A DNA stretch of 64,000 bases from G965207125 sp965207125 (GCA_965207125.1 OZ242263.1:868001-932000), one strand, 5' to 3'. Positions 46,046-55,706 are shown, counted from the first letter of the stretch. Numbers and translations: made by a program. Notes: a model not told the origin generated them from the letters alone.

Positions 46046-46996
46046 CGTTCTATTCTGTTCCATATTGGCATAAAGGTGAGCAGCCTGCTCGGCATAACCA
46101 TTATAGATAAGGGTATCAACTCGCTCGCCGCTACCCAGCAGTCTTTCTGTTTTCTGACTCCAGCGTGGATGATCGTATTCAGGATTAACGTTCGCCCAGA
46201 ATCCGTATTCTTTTTTCTGCAATTCTTCCCAAAAACTCACCGGGCGCTTATCGGTAAAGGTAATACGGACGATTGATTTAATCGATTTAAAACCGTATTT
46301 CCACGGCAACACGAGCCTGATCGGCGCACCGTTCTGGTTAGGCAGATGCTTGCCATAAATACCGGTGGCGAGCAACGGGAGTTCGCTCGTTGCTTCTTCT
46401 ATAGTTAAGCCTTCAACATATGGCCAAGGATACCATCTCTGCCTCTGTCCAGGGGCAACAGTGTTATTAACGAAGGTCTCAAATCTGATATATTTTGCCC
46501 CCACGTCAGGCTTAGCGAACGCGACAAGTTTAGCGAGCGGCACGCCAGTCCAAGGCACAGCCATCGCCCAGGCCTCAACACACCGGTGTCGGTAAAGCCG
46601 TTCTTCCTGCCCGCCAAGTTGCTTGATGAGATCTGTTGCGTCAATTTTGATGTTCTTCTCGACCATACCATCGATCTTAACTTTCCACGGGTCAGGCTTG
46701 AGTTTTTTAGCTTTGCGCCAGATATTTTTCGATGAGCCAAATTCATAAAAATTGGTGTAAGTGGTTGCTTCTTCTTCAGGTGAAATTTCACGATCAAGCG
46801 TATAGTCAAGGTTTCTCTCTGCAGGGATTCCATCAATAGCGGCATAAGCGTGATTAGACGCCAGCGACCCACCAATCGCGGTTGAAGCTAGTCCTAATCC
46901 CATCGCGGTAAGAATTGACCGGCGATTGATATAGGCACTTTCAGGGGTCGCGTGATTTTCCGAAATCTCCCAAGATTTTTTAACTTTGATCAGCAT
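46034..46996 (-). CDS. msrP: Protein-methionine-sulfoxide reductase catalytic subunit MsrP
   Basis: A periplasmic molybdoenzyme (formerly YedY) that repairs oxidised methionine in envelope proteins. The start at 46996 gives a Tat signal with twin arginine, NRRSILTAMGLGLAS. The Mo-ligating Cys lies in YRHRCVEAWAMAVPW, and TGVPLAKLVAFAKP and GAPIRLVLPWKYGFKSIKSI are family motifs. About 320 residues. The haem partner MsrQ is not adjacent, so electrons must come from a gene elsewhere or another donor. Molybdenum cofactor genes lie 7 kb downstream in the window. Confidence 0.94.
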   Translation of the reverse strand: MLIKVKKSWEISENHATPESAYINRRSILTAMGLGLASTAIGGSLASNHAYAAIDGIPAERNLDYTLDREISPEEEATTYTNFYEFGSSKNIWRKAKKLKPDPWKVKIDGMVEKNIKIDATDLIKQLGGQEERLYRHRCVEAWAMAVPWTGVPLAKLVAFAKPDVGAKYIRFETFVNNTVAPGQRQRWYPWPYVEGLTIEEATSELPLLATGIYGKHLPNQNGAPIRLVLPWKYGFKSIKSIVRITFTDKRPVSFWEELQKKEYGFWANVNPEYDHPRWSQKTERLLGSGERVDTLIYNGYAEQAAHLYANMEQNRTLFF

Positions 46997-47077
46997 AATG
47001 TGTTCCTTATCCTTGATATAATCGATATATGATGCCACAGAGATAGATTAGAGACAACCTTTACGCAAAAATGCAGG

Positions 47078-48280
47078 TCAATTTAATTTTTCAGTGGAGG
47101 TTTTGATTCGGACGGCTGCTTCCTCAAGTGCTTCCGTCGCGGTCGCATAAGACAGGCGAAAGTAAGGCTCAAGCCCAAAAGCAGCTCCTTGCACAGCGGC
47201 AACACCGCCATCTTCGAGCAGCCACGTAACGTAGTCGGTGTCATTAGCGATAATTTTTCCATCCGGACGCTTGCGCCCGATCACACCAGCAATGGACGGG
47301 AAAGCATAAAATGCCCCAACCGGGGTTGGACAGGAAATACCGTCTATTTTGTTGAGGGCCTCAACCAATAGTTGGCGCCTTTTGTCAAAGGTTTTAAGAT
47401 TAGAAGCCATAAAATCCATTGGCCCATTAAGCGCCTCGACCGATGCGTATTGGGCGATTGAATTAGGACTTGAGGTTGATTGTGACTGCAATGTCGCCAT
47501 GGCCTTGATTAGATCCTGCGGCCCGGTAGCATAGCCTATCCGCCAACCTGTCATGCAATAGGCTTTAGAAACCCCGTTCATGGTGAGTATCCTCTCCTGC
47601 AAATCGGGGGCGATTTCAGCCATGGTAGAGAAGGTAAAACCGTCATAGATCAGATGCTCATAGATGTCATCGGTCAGGACGTGGAGCTGAGGATGCCGCC
47701 TCACCACCTCAGCCAGAGTTTTCATCTCGTCGGGGGTATATCCCGCCCCGGACGGATTTGAAGGGCTGTTCATAATCAGCCATTTGCTTCTTGGCGTAAT
47801 CGCGGCTTCTAATTGGCTTGGGGTCATTTTAAATCCACCCTCAGTAGGACATTGGACAAAAACCGGCGTCCCCCCTGCGAGTAAGACAATATCAGGATAC
47901 GAAACCCAATAAGGTGCGGGGATAATGACTTCATCGCCCTCATCGACGCTCGCCATTAGAGCGTTATAAAGCACCTGCTTGCCGCCAGTGCCGACTGAGA
48001 TCTGCTTTGGGGTTGTGGTGATAGAGTTCTCACGTTTAAATTTGTCGACAATCGCGGCTTTGAGTTCCGGAATTCCATCAACAGCAGTATATTTTGTTTT
48101 GCCTTCTTCCATCGCTTTTTTTGCGGCTTCGATGACATGGGGCGGCGTGTTAAAATCTGGCTCTCCCGCACCAAGCCCTATAACATCCACACCGGCGGCT
48201 TTGAGTTCCGCAGCTTTGCTACTAACAGCCATAGTCGGTGATGGTTTGATCGCTTTAAGACGTGATGCAATTAAGGTCAT
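47078..48280 (-). CDS. Class I aspartate/prephenate aminotransferase (AspC/AatA type)
   Basis: A PLP-dependent transaminase. Landmarks: VIGLGAGEPDFNTPPHVIEAA, TGGKQVLYNALMA, NSPSNPSGAGYTPDEMK, the DDIYEHLIYDG segment with the cofactor-contacting Asp and Tyr, and the Schiff-base lysine in MNGVSKAYCMTGWRIGYATG. 400 residues, normal. This alphaproteobacterial subgroup often accepts aspartate and prephenate. It is 81 bases upstream of msrP on the same strand and divergent from uvrB. Confidence 0.92.
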   Translation of the reverse strand: MTLIASRLKAIKPSPTMAVSSKAAELKAAGVDVIGLGAGEPDFNTPPHVIEAAKKAMEEGKTKYTAVDGIPELKAAIVDKFKRENSITTTPKQISVGTGGKQVLYNALMASVDEGDEVIIPAPYWVSYPDIVLLAGGTPVFVQCPTEGGFKMTPSQLEAAITPRSKWLIMNSPSNPSGAGYTPDEMKTLAEVVRRHPQLHVLTDDIYEHLIYDGFTFSTMAEIAPDLQERILTMNGVSKAYCMTGWRIGYATGPQDLIKAMATLQSQSTSSPNSIAQYASVEALNGPMDFMASNLKTFDKRRQLLVEALNKIDGISCPTPVGAFYAFPSIAGVIGRKRPDGKIIANDTDYVTWLLEDGGVAAVQGAAFGLEPYFRLSYATATEALEEAAVRIKTSTEKLN

Positions 48281-48379
48281 GTGCTATCTCCTTTTTCTCC
48301 TCTCTAGTGGTAAGCGTGAAGTCTGGTACTAGCAAGGAAAAACTTGGACGGGCTTGATATATGCTTTATATTTCAGAGC

Positions 48380-50479
48380 ATGGATGACACTATTCCCCCA
48401 CGTGATGCCTCGCGCCCACTTTTCGCGGATGAGACGGAGCGTCTCATCCCATTTAAATTATCGAGCAATTTTTCTCCTTCAGGCGATCAACCCCAGGCCA
48501 TTGCCGCCTTGATCGATGGGGTCAAGGGTGGTGAGCATAATCAGGTTTTGCTTGGCGTGACAGGTTCGGGCAAGACCTTCACCATGGCGCATGTGATTGC
48601 AGCCACAAACAGACCATCACTGATCCTCGCTCCAAACAAGACATTGGCGGCGCAGCTTTACGGTGAAATGAAAAACCTCTTTCCCGATAACGCGGTAGAA
48701 TATTTCGTCTCATATTATGATTACTATCAGCCCGAAGCCTATGTTCCTCGCTCTGATACCTATATCGAAAAAGAAGCGACTATCAACGAGCAGATTGACC
48801 GAATGCGCCATAGTGCGACCCGTGCATTGCTTGAAAGACGTGATGTGGTGATTGTCGCGTCAGTGTCGTGCATTTATGGCATCGGCTCAGTAGAGACATA
48901 TTCGAGCATGATCATCGGCCTTACCAAAGGCCAGCATCTTGAACGCCAAGCGCTGCTGCGACGTCTGACCGAATTGCAATACACCCGCAATGACGTAGGG
49001 TTTCATCGAGGCTGTTTCAGGGTCAGGGGTGATGTTGTTGAGGTATTTCCAGCGCACCTTGAGGACAGCGCGTGGCGGATATCGTTTTTCGGCGACGAAA
49101 TAGAGACCATCACAGGGTTTGATCCTTTAACCGGTGCGAAGGAATCCGAATTTGATCATGTGCGGATTTTCGCGAACTCGCACTATGTGACGCCGAAACC
49201 AACCTTGCAGCAAGCGGTTAAAAGCATCAAGGAGGAATTAAAATCACGTTTAGCCGCCCTTGATGCATCGGGGCAGCTGCTCGAGGCCCAACGTCTGGAG
49301 CAACGGACGGTTTTTGATCTGGAGATGATAGAAGCCACGGGATTCTGCAACGGGATAGAAAATTACTCACGCTATCTTTCGGGGCGGAATGAGGGCGAGC
49401 CTCCTCCTACCCTCTTCGAATATCTGCCACCGGACGCGTTGTTGTTTGTCGATGAATGCCACGTGACAGTCCCGCAGATTGGTGCGATGTTCAAAGGCGA
49501 CCGGGTAAGAAAACAGACTTTGTCAGACTATGGTTTCCGCCTGCCATCATGCTTGGATAATCGTCCGCTCAAATTCGCCGAATGGCAAGAATTTCGCCCA
49601 CAGACGGTTTATGTTTCAGCAACACCCGGACCTTGGGAATTAGAACAAACCGGCGGGGTTTTTGTTGAACAAATCGTGCGTCCGACAGGTCTCGTAGACC
49701 CGCAGTGTTTCGTGCGTCCGATCGAGAATCAGGTGGATGACGTAATCAGCGAGTGTCGGGCGGCGGCGTTGAAAAACCAGCGTGTTCTGATCACTACTCT
49801 GACCAAAAAAATGGCTGAGGATTTGACAGAATATATGCATGAGGCCGGAGTCCGGGTGCGCTATATGCATTCGGATGTTGAAACCCTAGAGCGGATTGAG
49901 ATCATCCGTGATTTGCGGTTGGGTGTTTTTGATGTTTTGATTGGGATCAATTTACTGCGTGAGGGGCTTGATATTCCCGAATGCGCTTTGGTGGCAATTT
50001 TAGACGCGGATAAAGAGGGGTATTTGCGATCAAAGACGTCATTGGTGCAAACGATTGGGCGCGCGGCGCGCAATATAGATGGGCGGGTTTTACTTTACGC
50101 GGACAAAATGACCGGTAGCCTTGATTACGCACTTGGCGAAACAGAACGGCGGCGACAAAAGCAGCTGTGCTACAATGCTGAAAACGGCATCACTCCAGAA
50201 TCAGTATCATCGAAGATAAACGATATTCTGAATTCGGTTTATGATCGTGGCGATCGGGTTTCGGTAGACACCGAAACCGGCGCGCTTGTGGGCAAGTCCT
50301 TACGCGATACAATCGGGACGCTTGAAGAATCAATGCGCGAGGCGGCCGCTAATTTGGAATTTGAGGAAGCGGCCCGCCTGCGTGATGAGATCCGGCGCTT
50401 AGAAGCATCAGAGTTAGAGATCGGCAGTGCGCCTGCTTTGGCGTTCAAAAGACAGAGAAAGCGGGGCGCAAGACGCTAA
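48380..50479 (+). CDS. uvrB: Excinuclease ABC subunit B
   Basis: UvrB is the damage-verifying helicase-like core of nucleotide excision repair. Walker A is VLLGVTGSGKTFTMAHV; the beta-hairpin has YFVSYYDYYQPEAYVPRSDTY (shown as the family core); DECHVTVPQIGAM and the helicase motif LVQTIGRAARNIDGRVLLYAD follow. The C-terminal UVR motif has AAANLEFEEAARLRDEIRRLE. I give the ATG at 48380; a TTG at 48344 has a better AAGGA site and would add 12 residues. About 700 residues. Confidence 0.96.
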   Translation: MDDTIPPRDASRPLFADETERLIPFKLSSNFSPSGDQPQAIAALIDGVKGGEHNQVLLGVTGSGKTFTMAHVIAATNRPSLILAPNKTLAAQLYGEMKNLFPDNAVEYFVSYYDYYQPEAYVPRSDTYIEKEATINEQIDRMRHSATRALLERRDVVIVASVSCIYGIGSVETYSSMIIGLTKGQHLERQALLRRLTELQYTRNDVGFHRGCFRVRGDVVEVFPAHLEDSAWRISFFGDEIETITGFDPLTGAKESEFDHVRIFANSHYVTPKPTLQQAVKSIKEELKSRLAALDASGQLLEAQRLEQRTVFDLEMIEATGFCNGIENYSRYLSGRNEGEPPPTLFEYLPPDALLFVDECHVTVPQIGAMFKGDRVRKQTLSDYGFRLPSCLDNRPLKFAEWQEFRPQTVYVSATPGPWELEQTGGVFVEQIVRPTGLVDPQCFVRPIENQVDDVISECRAAALKNQRVLITTLTKKMAEDLTEYMHEAGVRVRYMHSDVETLERIEIIRDLRLGVFDVLIGINLLREGLDIPECALVAILDADKEGYLRSKTSLVQTIGRAARNIDGRVLLYADKMTGSLDYALGETERRRQKQLCYNAENGITPESVSSKINDILNSVYDRGDRVSVDTETGALVGKSLRDTIGTLEESMREAAANLEFEEAARLRDEIRRLEASELEIGSAPALAFKRQRKRGARR

Positions 50480-50774
50480 TTTATGCTTTACTTATACACA
50501 ATCCGATATTGTTGCCTTATTTCAACGATAATTGATGATATTTTAATAAATATTTGACTAATTTTTTTACTTGATAAGTTTTAATGTATTGAAAAGATTA
50601 AATAATACCATTTATGCCTAAATTTTGGGCAAATTGGTGTTTTTGGCGGTTTTCCGTGATTCCCTTGGCGAATCTATTGCGTTATACACAGAGTTATCCA
50701 CAAATTTCGTGGATGATGATGGCCCCCCGATTCGCTTAGGGTCTTTTGGTAATATCGGCGGATTGCGTTAGACT
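50480..50774. other. Candidate replication origin between uvrB and uvrC
   Basis: This 295-base spacer has DnaA-box matches TTATACACA at 50492-50500 and 50682-50690, and TTATCCACA at 50694-50702, all on the plus strand, the last two only three bases apart. Between them lies an AT-rich tract (about 50521-50620) that could be an unwinding element. GANTC sites, targets of the alphaproteobacterial CcrM methylase, occur at 50658-50662, 50670-50674 and 50729-50733. The combination resembles known alphaproteobacterial origins; a DnaA-controlled promoter of uvrC is the main alternative. Confidence 0.5.
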
Positions 50775-52694
50775 ATGACGATGACAAAACCTAAGACGTC
50801 AACAGAGGATAAATCGCGCCCTGATTTTGATCGAGGGCTGGAGGTGATTCGCTCTATGGCATTAAAATTGCCAAACAGCCCGGGAGTTTATCGTATGCTT
50901 GGGCATGACCAAGCAGCATTATATGTCGGCAAAGCGTCAAAACTCAAAAATCGAGTGCTGAGTTACGCCCGTGCAGGTGCACTGAGTCATCGGCTGATGC
51001 GGATGGTGGCTGAGACGACTTCGATGGAGATCATTACAACCCGCACCGAGGTCGAGGCGTTGTTACTCGAATCGAATCTGATCAAGAAACTCAAACCGCG
51101 ATTTAATATCCTGCTGCGCGATGATAAAAGTTTTCCGTATATTATGATCACCCGTGATCATGACTGGCCGCAGTTAACCAAGCATCGAGGGAGCCGCAAG
51201 CGCAAAGCCGACTGGTTTGGGCCTTTCGCATCAGTGGCTGCGGTTAATCGGACGGTAACAGAATTATCGCGGGCGTTTTTACTTCGTACATGTCCGGATT
51301 CTATCTTCTCATCGAGAACCAGACCTTGCCTACAATACCAGATCAAACGATGCACAGCGCCTTGTGTCGGCAGAGTATCGAGTGAGGAATATACCGAACA
51401 GGTTTCACAAGCAGTGCGTTTCTTAAACGGCGCATCAAACGTAGTCACGCAAGAATTTGCCGTGAATATGCATGCCGCGGCCGATGATTTGCGATTCGAA
51501 GAGGCCGCGGTATGGCGTAATCGGATTCGTGCGATCGCGCAAATCCAAGCGCATCAAGACATTAACCTAAGCAAAGAACTTAATGCAGATATCATCGCGT
51601 TAAAAAATGAATCAGGGCGTAGCTGCGTTCAAGTGTTTTTCATGCGCAATGGATCAAATTATGGCAATCGGTCATATTTTCCAAAGCATGATGCGGATTC
51701 GGCTTTGCCATCAGTGATGGCGGCGTTTATCGGGCAGTTTTATGATGACAAGCCTGTACCACCTCTGCTTTTGGTGAATACGGAACCGCTTCAGATGGGT
51801 CTGATCGCTGAAGCGTTAACGAGCAAAGCCGGGCGCAAAGTGTCTTTGCTCGTTCCATCCCGCGGCCGCCGCCGTAAATTGATGGCGATGGCGGAACGAA
51901 ACGCGAGCGAGGCGCTAGCAAGAGAGGTGACCGAAAAAGCTGTGCATCACAAGATGCTTGATGCGGTGCGCGATTTGTTTGATCTCGATGATCGTCCAGA
52001 ACGGATCGAGATTTACGACAACTCGCATATCCAAGGTAGCCACGCGGTTGGAGCAATGGTGGTGGCCGGCAAGGACGGTTTTACCAAATCGGCCTACCGC
52101 AAATACAACATAGATCGGGATAAAATCACAGCCAGCTTCGGCGGCGATGATTTCGCTATGATGCGGCAGGTATTAAAGCGGCGTTTTAGTAGGGCAATGC
52201 GCGAGGATCCTGAGAGGCAAACAGGAGTTTGGCCTGATCTGATTTTGCTCGATGGCGGCAAGGGCCAATTATCAGTGGGGATCGAGGTTCTGGATGAATT
52301 GGGAATTATTGATATGCCGATGGTCGCGATATCCAAAGGGGTTAACCGCAATGCCGGCCGGGAAGAGTTTCATCAGCAGGACAAAAAAAGTTTTTCTCTG
52401 CCGCCAAATACGCCTCTTTTGCATTTTCTTCAACGCCTGCGAGACGAAGCGCATCGTTTTGCGATCGGGGCGCATCGCCAAAAACGGAAAATCGCCGCTG
52501 AAAGCAATCCACTCGATTCGATTCCGGGGATTGGCGCAAAGCGCAAAAAAGCGTTGCTCGCACATTTCGGATCATCAAAAGACGTTGCGCGCGCTGATAT
52601 TCGTGACTTGATGAAAGTCAATGGTATTTCTGGACAGATGGCGGAAACCATCTATGATTGGTTTCATGATAAAGTGCAGTCAGGATCACTATGA
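50775..52694 (+). CDS. uvrC: Excinuclease ABC subunit C
   Basis: UvrC makes both incisions in nucleotide excision repair. The GIY-YIG nuclease is NSPGVYRMLGHDQAALYVGK at the N-terminus. The UVR motif lies in AADDLRFEEAAVWRNRIRAI. The RNase H-like domain has RIEIYDNSHIQGSHAVGAMV with catalytic Asp. Two helix-hairpin-helix motifs end the protein (LDSIPGIGAKRKKALLAHFG and VNGISGQMAETIY). 639 residues, normal. It overlaps pgsA by 4 bases. Confidence 0.97.
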   Translation: MTMTKPKTSTEDKSRPDFDRGLEVIRSMALKLPNSPGVYRMLGHDQAALYVGKASKLKNRVLSYARAGALSHRLMRMVAETTSMEIITTRTEVEALLLESNLIKKLKPRFNILLRDDKSFPYIMITRDHDWPQLTKHRGSRKRKADWFGPFASVAAVNRTVTELSRAFLLRTCPDSIFSSRTRPCLQYQIKRCTAPCVGRVSSEEYTEQVSQAVRFLNGASNVVTQEFAVNMHAAADDLRFEEAAVWRNRIRAIAQIQAHQDINLSKELNADIIALKNESGRSCVQVFFMRNGSNYGNRSYFPKHDADSALPSVMAAFIGQFYDDKPVPPLLLVNTEPLQMGLIAEALTSKAGRKVSLLVPSRGRRRKLMAMAERNASEALAREVTEKAVHHKMLDAVRDLFDLDDRPERIEIYDNSHIQGSHAVGAMVVAGKDGFTKSAYRKYNIDRDKITASFGGDDFAMMRQVLKRRFSRAMREDPERQTGVWPDLILLDGGKGQLSVGIEVLDELGIIDMPMVAISKGVNRNAGREEFHQQDKKSFSLPPNTPLLHFLQRLRDEAHRFAIGAHRQKRKIAAESNPLDSIPGIGAKRKKALLAHFGSSKDVARADIRDLMKVNGISGQMAETIYDWFHDKVQSGSL

Positions 52695-53251
52695 ATATTT
52701 CACTCAAGCATCTCCCTAACATATTGACGGTATCCCGCGCTATTGCGGGAATTGTTGTACCTCTATTACTGATCGAGGAACGTGCTGAGCCGCGCTTCAT
52801 CGCGTTCGTTGTTTTTACTTTCGCCGCGATAACTGACTGGATCGATGGGTATCTAGCGAGGCGGATGATCGGATTGAGCGTTCTGGGTCGGATGCTCGAT
52901 CCTGTTGCAGATAAACTGCTGATTGGTGGGACACTTCTGGCATTGGTATCAGTGAATAACGCCGGGATTCCAGTGATGATTCCAGCGCTTGCAATCTTGC
53001 TCCGTGAGTTATTCGTCTCAGGCTTGCGCGAATTTAGCGCTGAAAATAATTTCACACTTAACGTCACGCGTCTTGCTAAATACAAAACGACTTTTCAGTT
53101 TATCGCGCTGGGGCTTGTGATTATTTTTCCGCTTTATCGTGATCAGCCTTATCTTTATGAGATCACGGTGGCTGGACTGTACATAACAACACTTTTGACT
53201 TTGGTGACTGGCACTGATTATTTTATCAAGGCATATCGGCATGTTGGCTAA
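52691..53251 (+). CDS. pgsA: CDP-diacylglycerol-glycerol-3-phosphate 3-phosphatidyltransferase
   Basis: PgsA makes phosphatidylglycerol phosphate, the committed step to phosphatidylglycerol and cardiolipin. The full CDP-alcohol phosphotransferase motif is present, DWIDGYLARR followed by LGRMLDPVADKLL (about residues 54-77), within a bundle of membrane helices. The N-terminus SLKHLPNILTVSRAIAGIVV is typical. 186 residues, normal. It is embedded in a uvrC-pgsA-mobB-moeA-moaD-moaE run, overlapping both neighbours. Confidence 0.96.
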   Translation: MNISLKHLPNILTVSRAIAGIVVPLLLIEERAEPRFIAFVVFTFAAITDWIDGYLARRMIGLSVLGRMLDPVADKLLIGGTLLALVSVNNAGIPVMIPALAILLRELFVSGLREFSAENNFTLNVTRLAKYKTTFQFIALGLVIIFPLYRDQPYLYEITVAGLYITTLLTLVTGTDYFIKAYRHVG

Positions 53252-53771
53252 GAGCGCGGGGGCCACAAGGCATGGGTTGGTTATTGGTCTTGCGGGGTAT
53301 TCAGGTTCGGGCAAAACAACACTAGCAGAAAAGCTGATTGCCGCCATGACAGGTAAAGGAATAAATGTCGCCACGATCAAACATGCACATCATGACTTTG
53401 ATCCCGATATTCCCGGCAAAGATAGCTGGCGTCATCGCAAAGCAGGGGCAAGGCAAGTTCTGGTGTCCTCAGATTTAAGGCGCGTTTTGTTCACGGAAAC
53501 CGATGATAAAGGCGCATCCTCGCTCGATGATTTGCTGTCCGCGCTCACCCCAGCCGAGATTGTTCTGGTCGAAGGGTTTAAGAACAGTAATTTTCCGAAA
53601 ATCGAGATCTGGCGTGAGGCCACCGGGAAACCTCTTCTTTACCCGGCGCACGCCGGAATTATCGCAATTGTGAGCGATAAGACCATCCCCGATTGTTCTC
53701 TGCCATGGTTTGACCTAGAAGATATTGAGGGAGTGATGTCATTTATTATGGGCTTGCCCGGCCGATGCTAA
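53241..53771 (+). CDS. mobB: Molybdopterin-guanine dinucleotide biosynthesis adapter MobB
   Basis: A GTP-binding P-loop protein that assists MobA in attaching GMP to molybdopterin. Walker A is VIGLAGYSGSGKTTLAEKLI. Further conserved parts are VATIKHAHHDFDPDIPGKDS, HRKAGARQVLVSS and PAEIVLVEGFKNSNFPKIEI, the last containing the Walker B-like region. 176 residues. It overlaps pgsA by 11 bases and moeA by 7 bases, so expression is tied to both. No mobA is in the window. Confidence 0.93.
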   Translation: MLAKSAGATRHGLVIGLAGYSGSGKTTLAEKLIAAMTGKGINVATIKHAHHDFDPDIPGKDSWRHRKAGARQVLVSSDLRRVLFTETDDKGASSLDDLLSALTPAEIVLVEGFKNSNFPKIEIWREATGKPLLYPAHAGIIAIVSDKTIPDCSLPWFDLEDIEGVMSFIMGLPGRC

Positions 53772-55018
53772 CAGATATTTCTTTTGATAAGGCGCAAGCG
53801 CGAATAGCTGGAATGATAAATCCAATCACTGAGGCTGAAACCCATCATCTTGATGCGTGTCTTGGGGCCGTGCTGGCTGAGACGTTGATTGCCGATAAGG
53901 ACGTCCCCCCACAAGATACGGCGGCTGTCGATGGCTTTGCTTTTCGCTATCAAAATTACCAATCTGCACCCAATAGAACGCTGGCGGTTAGAGGACTGGT
54001 GCGAGCGGGACATCCTTTGACTAAAAAACTTAATCCCTCAACGGCGATAAGAATTTATACAGGAGGAGCTATTCCATCTTCGGCGGGCGAAGCCCTCGAC
54101 ACGATCGCTATGCAAGAATATTGCGAAGTCATAACGCGCGGTGATGAAGAATACGTCCGCCTGCCGGCTTCAATTAGGCCGGGCAGCAATGTGCGCCTTC
54201 GCGGCGAAAATATCCGCACAGGCGAGGCAGAAGTTGAAAAAGCCACGCGGCTTAGTGCAGCTGAGTTGGGTCTTGCAGCGGCGATGGGGCTTAAGACATT
54301 ATCGGTGATGAGGCGATTGCGGGTGGCGATTATCTCGACGGGTGATGAATTGGCGGACAAACCTGAAGCACTAGTCCCTGGCAAGGCTATGATTTATGAT
54401 TCTAATCGTCCGATGTTGTCGGGATTACTCACAGCAGATGGCTATTCATTCGTGGATTACGGGATTATCGCAGATAACCCTGCAATGATGCGCGAGGCTT
54501 TTTCTAACGCAGCCGCAACGGCGGACGCGGTGATATCCACAGGCGGCAGTTCTGAGGGCCCTGAAGATTACACCCGCGCCACCATCGAGGAGTTAGGTGG
54601 GACAATTTCATTCTGGCGCGTTACCATGAAACCAGGGCGCCCGTTCGCGGCCGGGATGATCAACAATACGCCAGTTTTCTCCGTTCCAGGTAATCCGGTT
54701 GCGGTTTTTGTGGTCTATCATCTTTTGGTTAAAGCAGGTCTTGCGCGTCTGTCGGGAGCAAGCCCGCGCCCGCTCATCAGGGTTAAAGTGACCAGCGGCT
54801 TTTCAACGAGTCATCGTTTGGGCAGAACTGATTTTTTACGGGTGAAGGTAACCGAAGGGCCCGGCGGCAAGACGGTTGCCCAGATCCATGGCCGCCGCGG
54901 AGCGGGGGTTCTAACCTCGGTTGCAGGGGCGGATGGTTTACTTGAAATTCCATCCGATCATGGCGATATTAAGGAAGGTGAGGATTTCGCATTCATTCCT
55001 CTCAAGGAGGCGTTATGA
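53765..55018 (+). CDS. moeA: Molybdopterin molybdenumtransferase MoeA
   Basis: MoeA inserts molybdate into adenylated molybdopterin. Landmarks: PPQDTAAVDGFAFR in the N-terminal part, IRIYTGGAIPSSAG, VRLRGENIRTGE, VAIISTGDELADKPEALVPG, IYDSNRPMLSGLLTADGY, VISTGGSSEGPEDYTRA, and KPGRPFAAGM with FSVPGNPVAVFVVYHLLV. 417 residues, normal. The stop overlaps moaD by 4 bases. Confidence 0.96.
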   Translation: MLTDISFDKAQARIAGMINPITEAETHHLDACLGAVLAETLIADKDVPPQDTAAVDGFAFRYQNYQSAPNRTLAVRGLVRAGHPLTKKLNPSTAIRIYTGGAIPSSAGEALDTIAMQEYCEVITRGDEEYVRLPASIRPGSNVRLRGENIRTGEAEVEKATRLSAAELGLAAAMGLKTLSVMRRLRVAIISTGDELADKPEALVPGKAMIYDSNRPMLSGLLTADGYSFVDYGIIADNPAMMREAFSNAAATADAVISTGGSSEGPEDYTRATIEELGGTISFWRVTMKPGRPFAAGMINNTPVFSVPGNPVAVFVVYHLLVKAGLARLSGASPRPLIRVKVTSGFSTSHRLGRTDFLRVKVTEGPGGKTVAQIHGRRGAGVLTSVAGADGLLEIPSDHGDIKEGEDFAFIPLKEAL

Positions 55019-55266
55019 AGATTAGATATTTCGCGTGGCTAAAAGAAGAAACCGGCATATCCAGTGAAGATATCGTGGGGGATAAGACCATTGCAAACGT
55101 TGCTGATCTTGTCGAGCATTTGCGCTCCCGCAGCGATGGGCACGCGCGCGCGCTAAGTGACATGAAATTGGTACGGGTTGCGGTTAATCACGATTACAGC
55201 GATCTGGGTCACGTTTTGCGCGGCGATGAGGAAATCGCGTTTTTTCCTCCGGTAACCGGCGGGTGA
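55015..55266 (+). CDS. moaD: Molybdopterin synthase sulfur-carrier subunit MoaD
   Basis: An 83-residue ubiquitin-fold protein starting MKIRYFAWLKEETGISSEDI and ending in the required Gly-Gly (AFFPPVTGG), where the thiocarboxylate forms. VRVAVNHDYSDLGHVLRGDEE is typical. It is followed after 4 bases by moaE, its partner in converting cyclic pyranopterin monophosphate to molybdopterin. Confidence 0.95.
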   Translation: MKIRYFAWLKEETGISSEDIVGDKTIANVADLVEHLRSRSDGHARALSDMKLVRVAVNHDYSDLGHVLRGDEEIAFFPPVTGG

Positions 55267-55270
55267 AGCG

Positions 55271-55705
55271 ATGACTGTTCGAGTTCAGGAGGATGATTTC
55301 TCGCTCTCCGAGGTTTATGACGCGTTGCGCGGTGGCGGCGCGGTTGTGGTGTTTGTTGGATTGGTGCGTGATATGGTGGGGGGTGATGCAGTTACGGCAT
55401 TGACCTTGGAACATTATCCCGTCATGACGGAAAAACGTCTTAGGGCAATCCGTGATGAGGCGTTATCACGTTGGGCCCTTGATCATGTGGTGATTATTCA
55501 TCGTGTGGGTCGGCTTTTGCCCGGCGAGCAGATCGTTGTGGTTGGGTGCAGCTCATCGCATCGCGAGGCGGCGTTTGAGGCAACCCAGTTCATCATGGAT
55601 TATCTAAAAACAGACGCACCGTTCTGGAAATCTGAAGAAACCAAAAGCGGCGCATCGTGGCTCACCCCTCGTTCAGGTGACGCAGCAGCACGGCAAAAAT
55701 GGTAA
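55271..55705 (+). CDS. moaE: Molybdopterin synthase catalytic subunit MoaE
   Basis: MoaE forms the heterotetrameric synthase with MoaD. Seen: GGGAVVVFVGLVRDMVGGD, LTLEHYPVMTEKRLRAI, VVIIHRVGRLLPGEQIVVVG and the catalytic-lysine region MDYLKTDAPFWKSEE. 144 residues, normal. It ends the uvrC-moaE run; the stop is one base from the stop of the convergent ilvE. Confidence 0.95.
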   Translation: MTVRVQEDDFSLSEVYDALRGGGAVVVFVGLVRDMVGGDAVTALTLEHYPVMTEKRLRAIRDEALSRWALDHVVIIHRVGRLLPGEQIVVVGCSSSHREAAFEATQFIMDYLKTDAPFWKSEETKSGASWLTPRSGDAAARQKW

Positions 55706-55706
55706 T

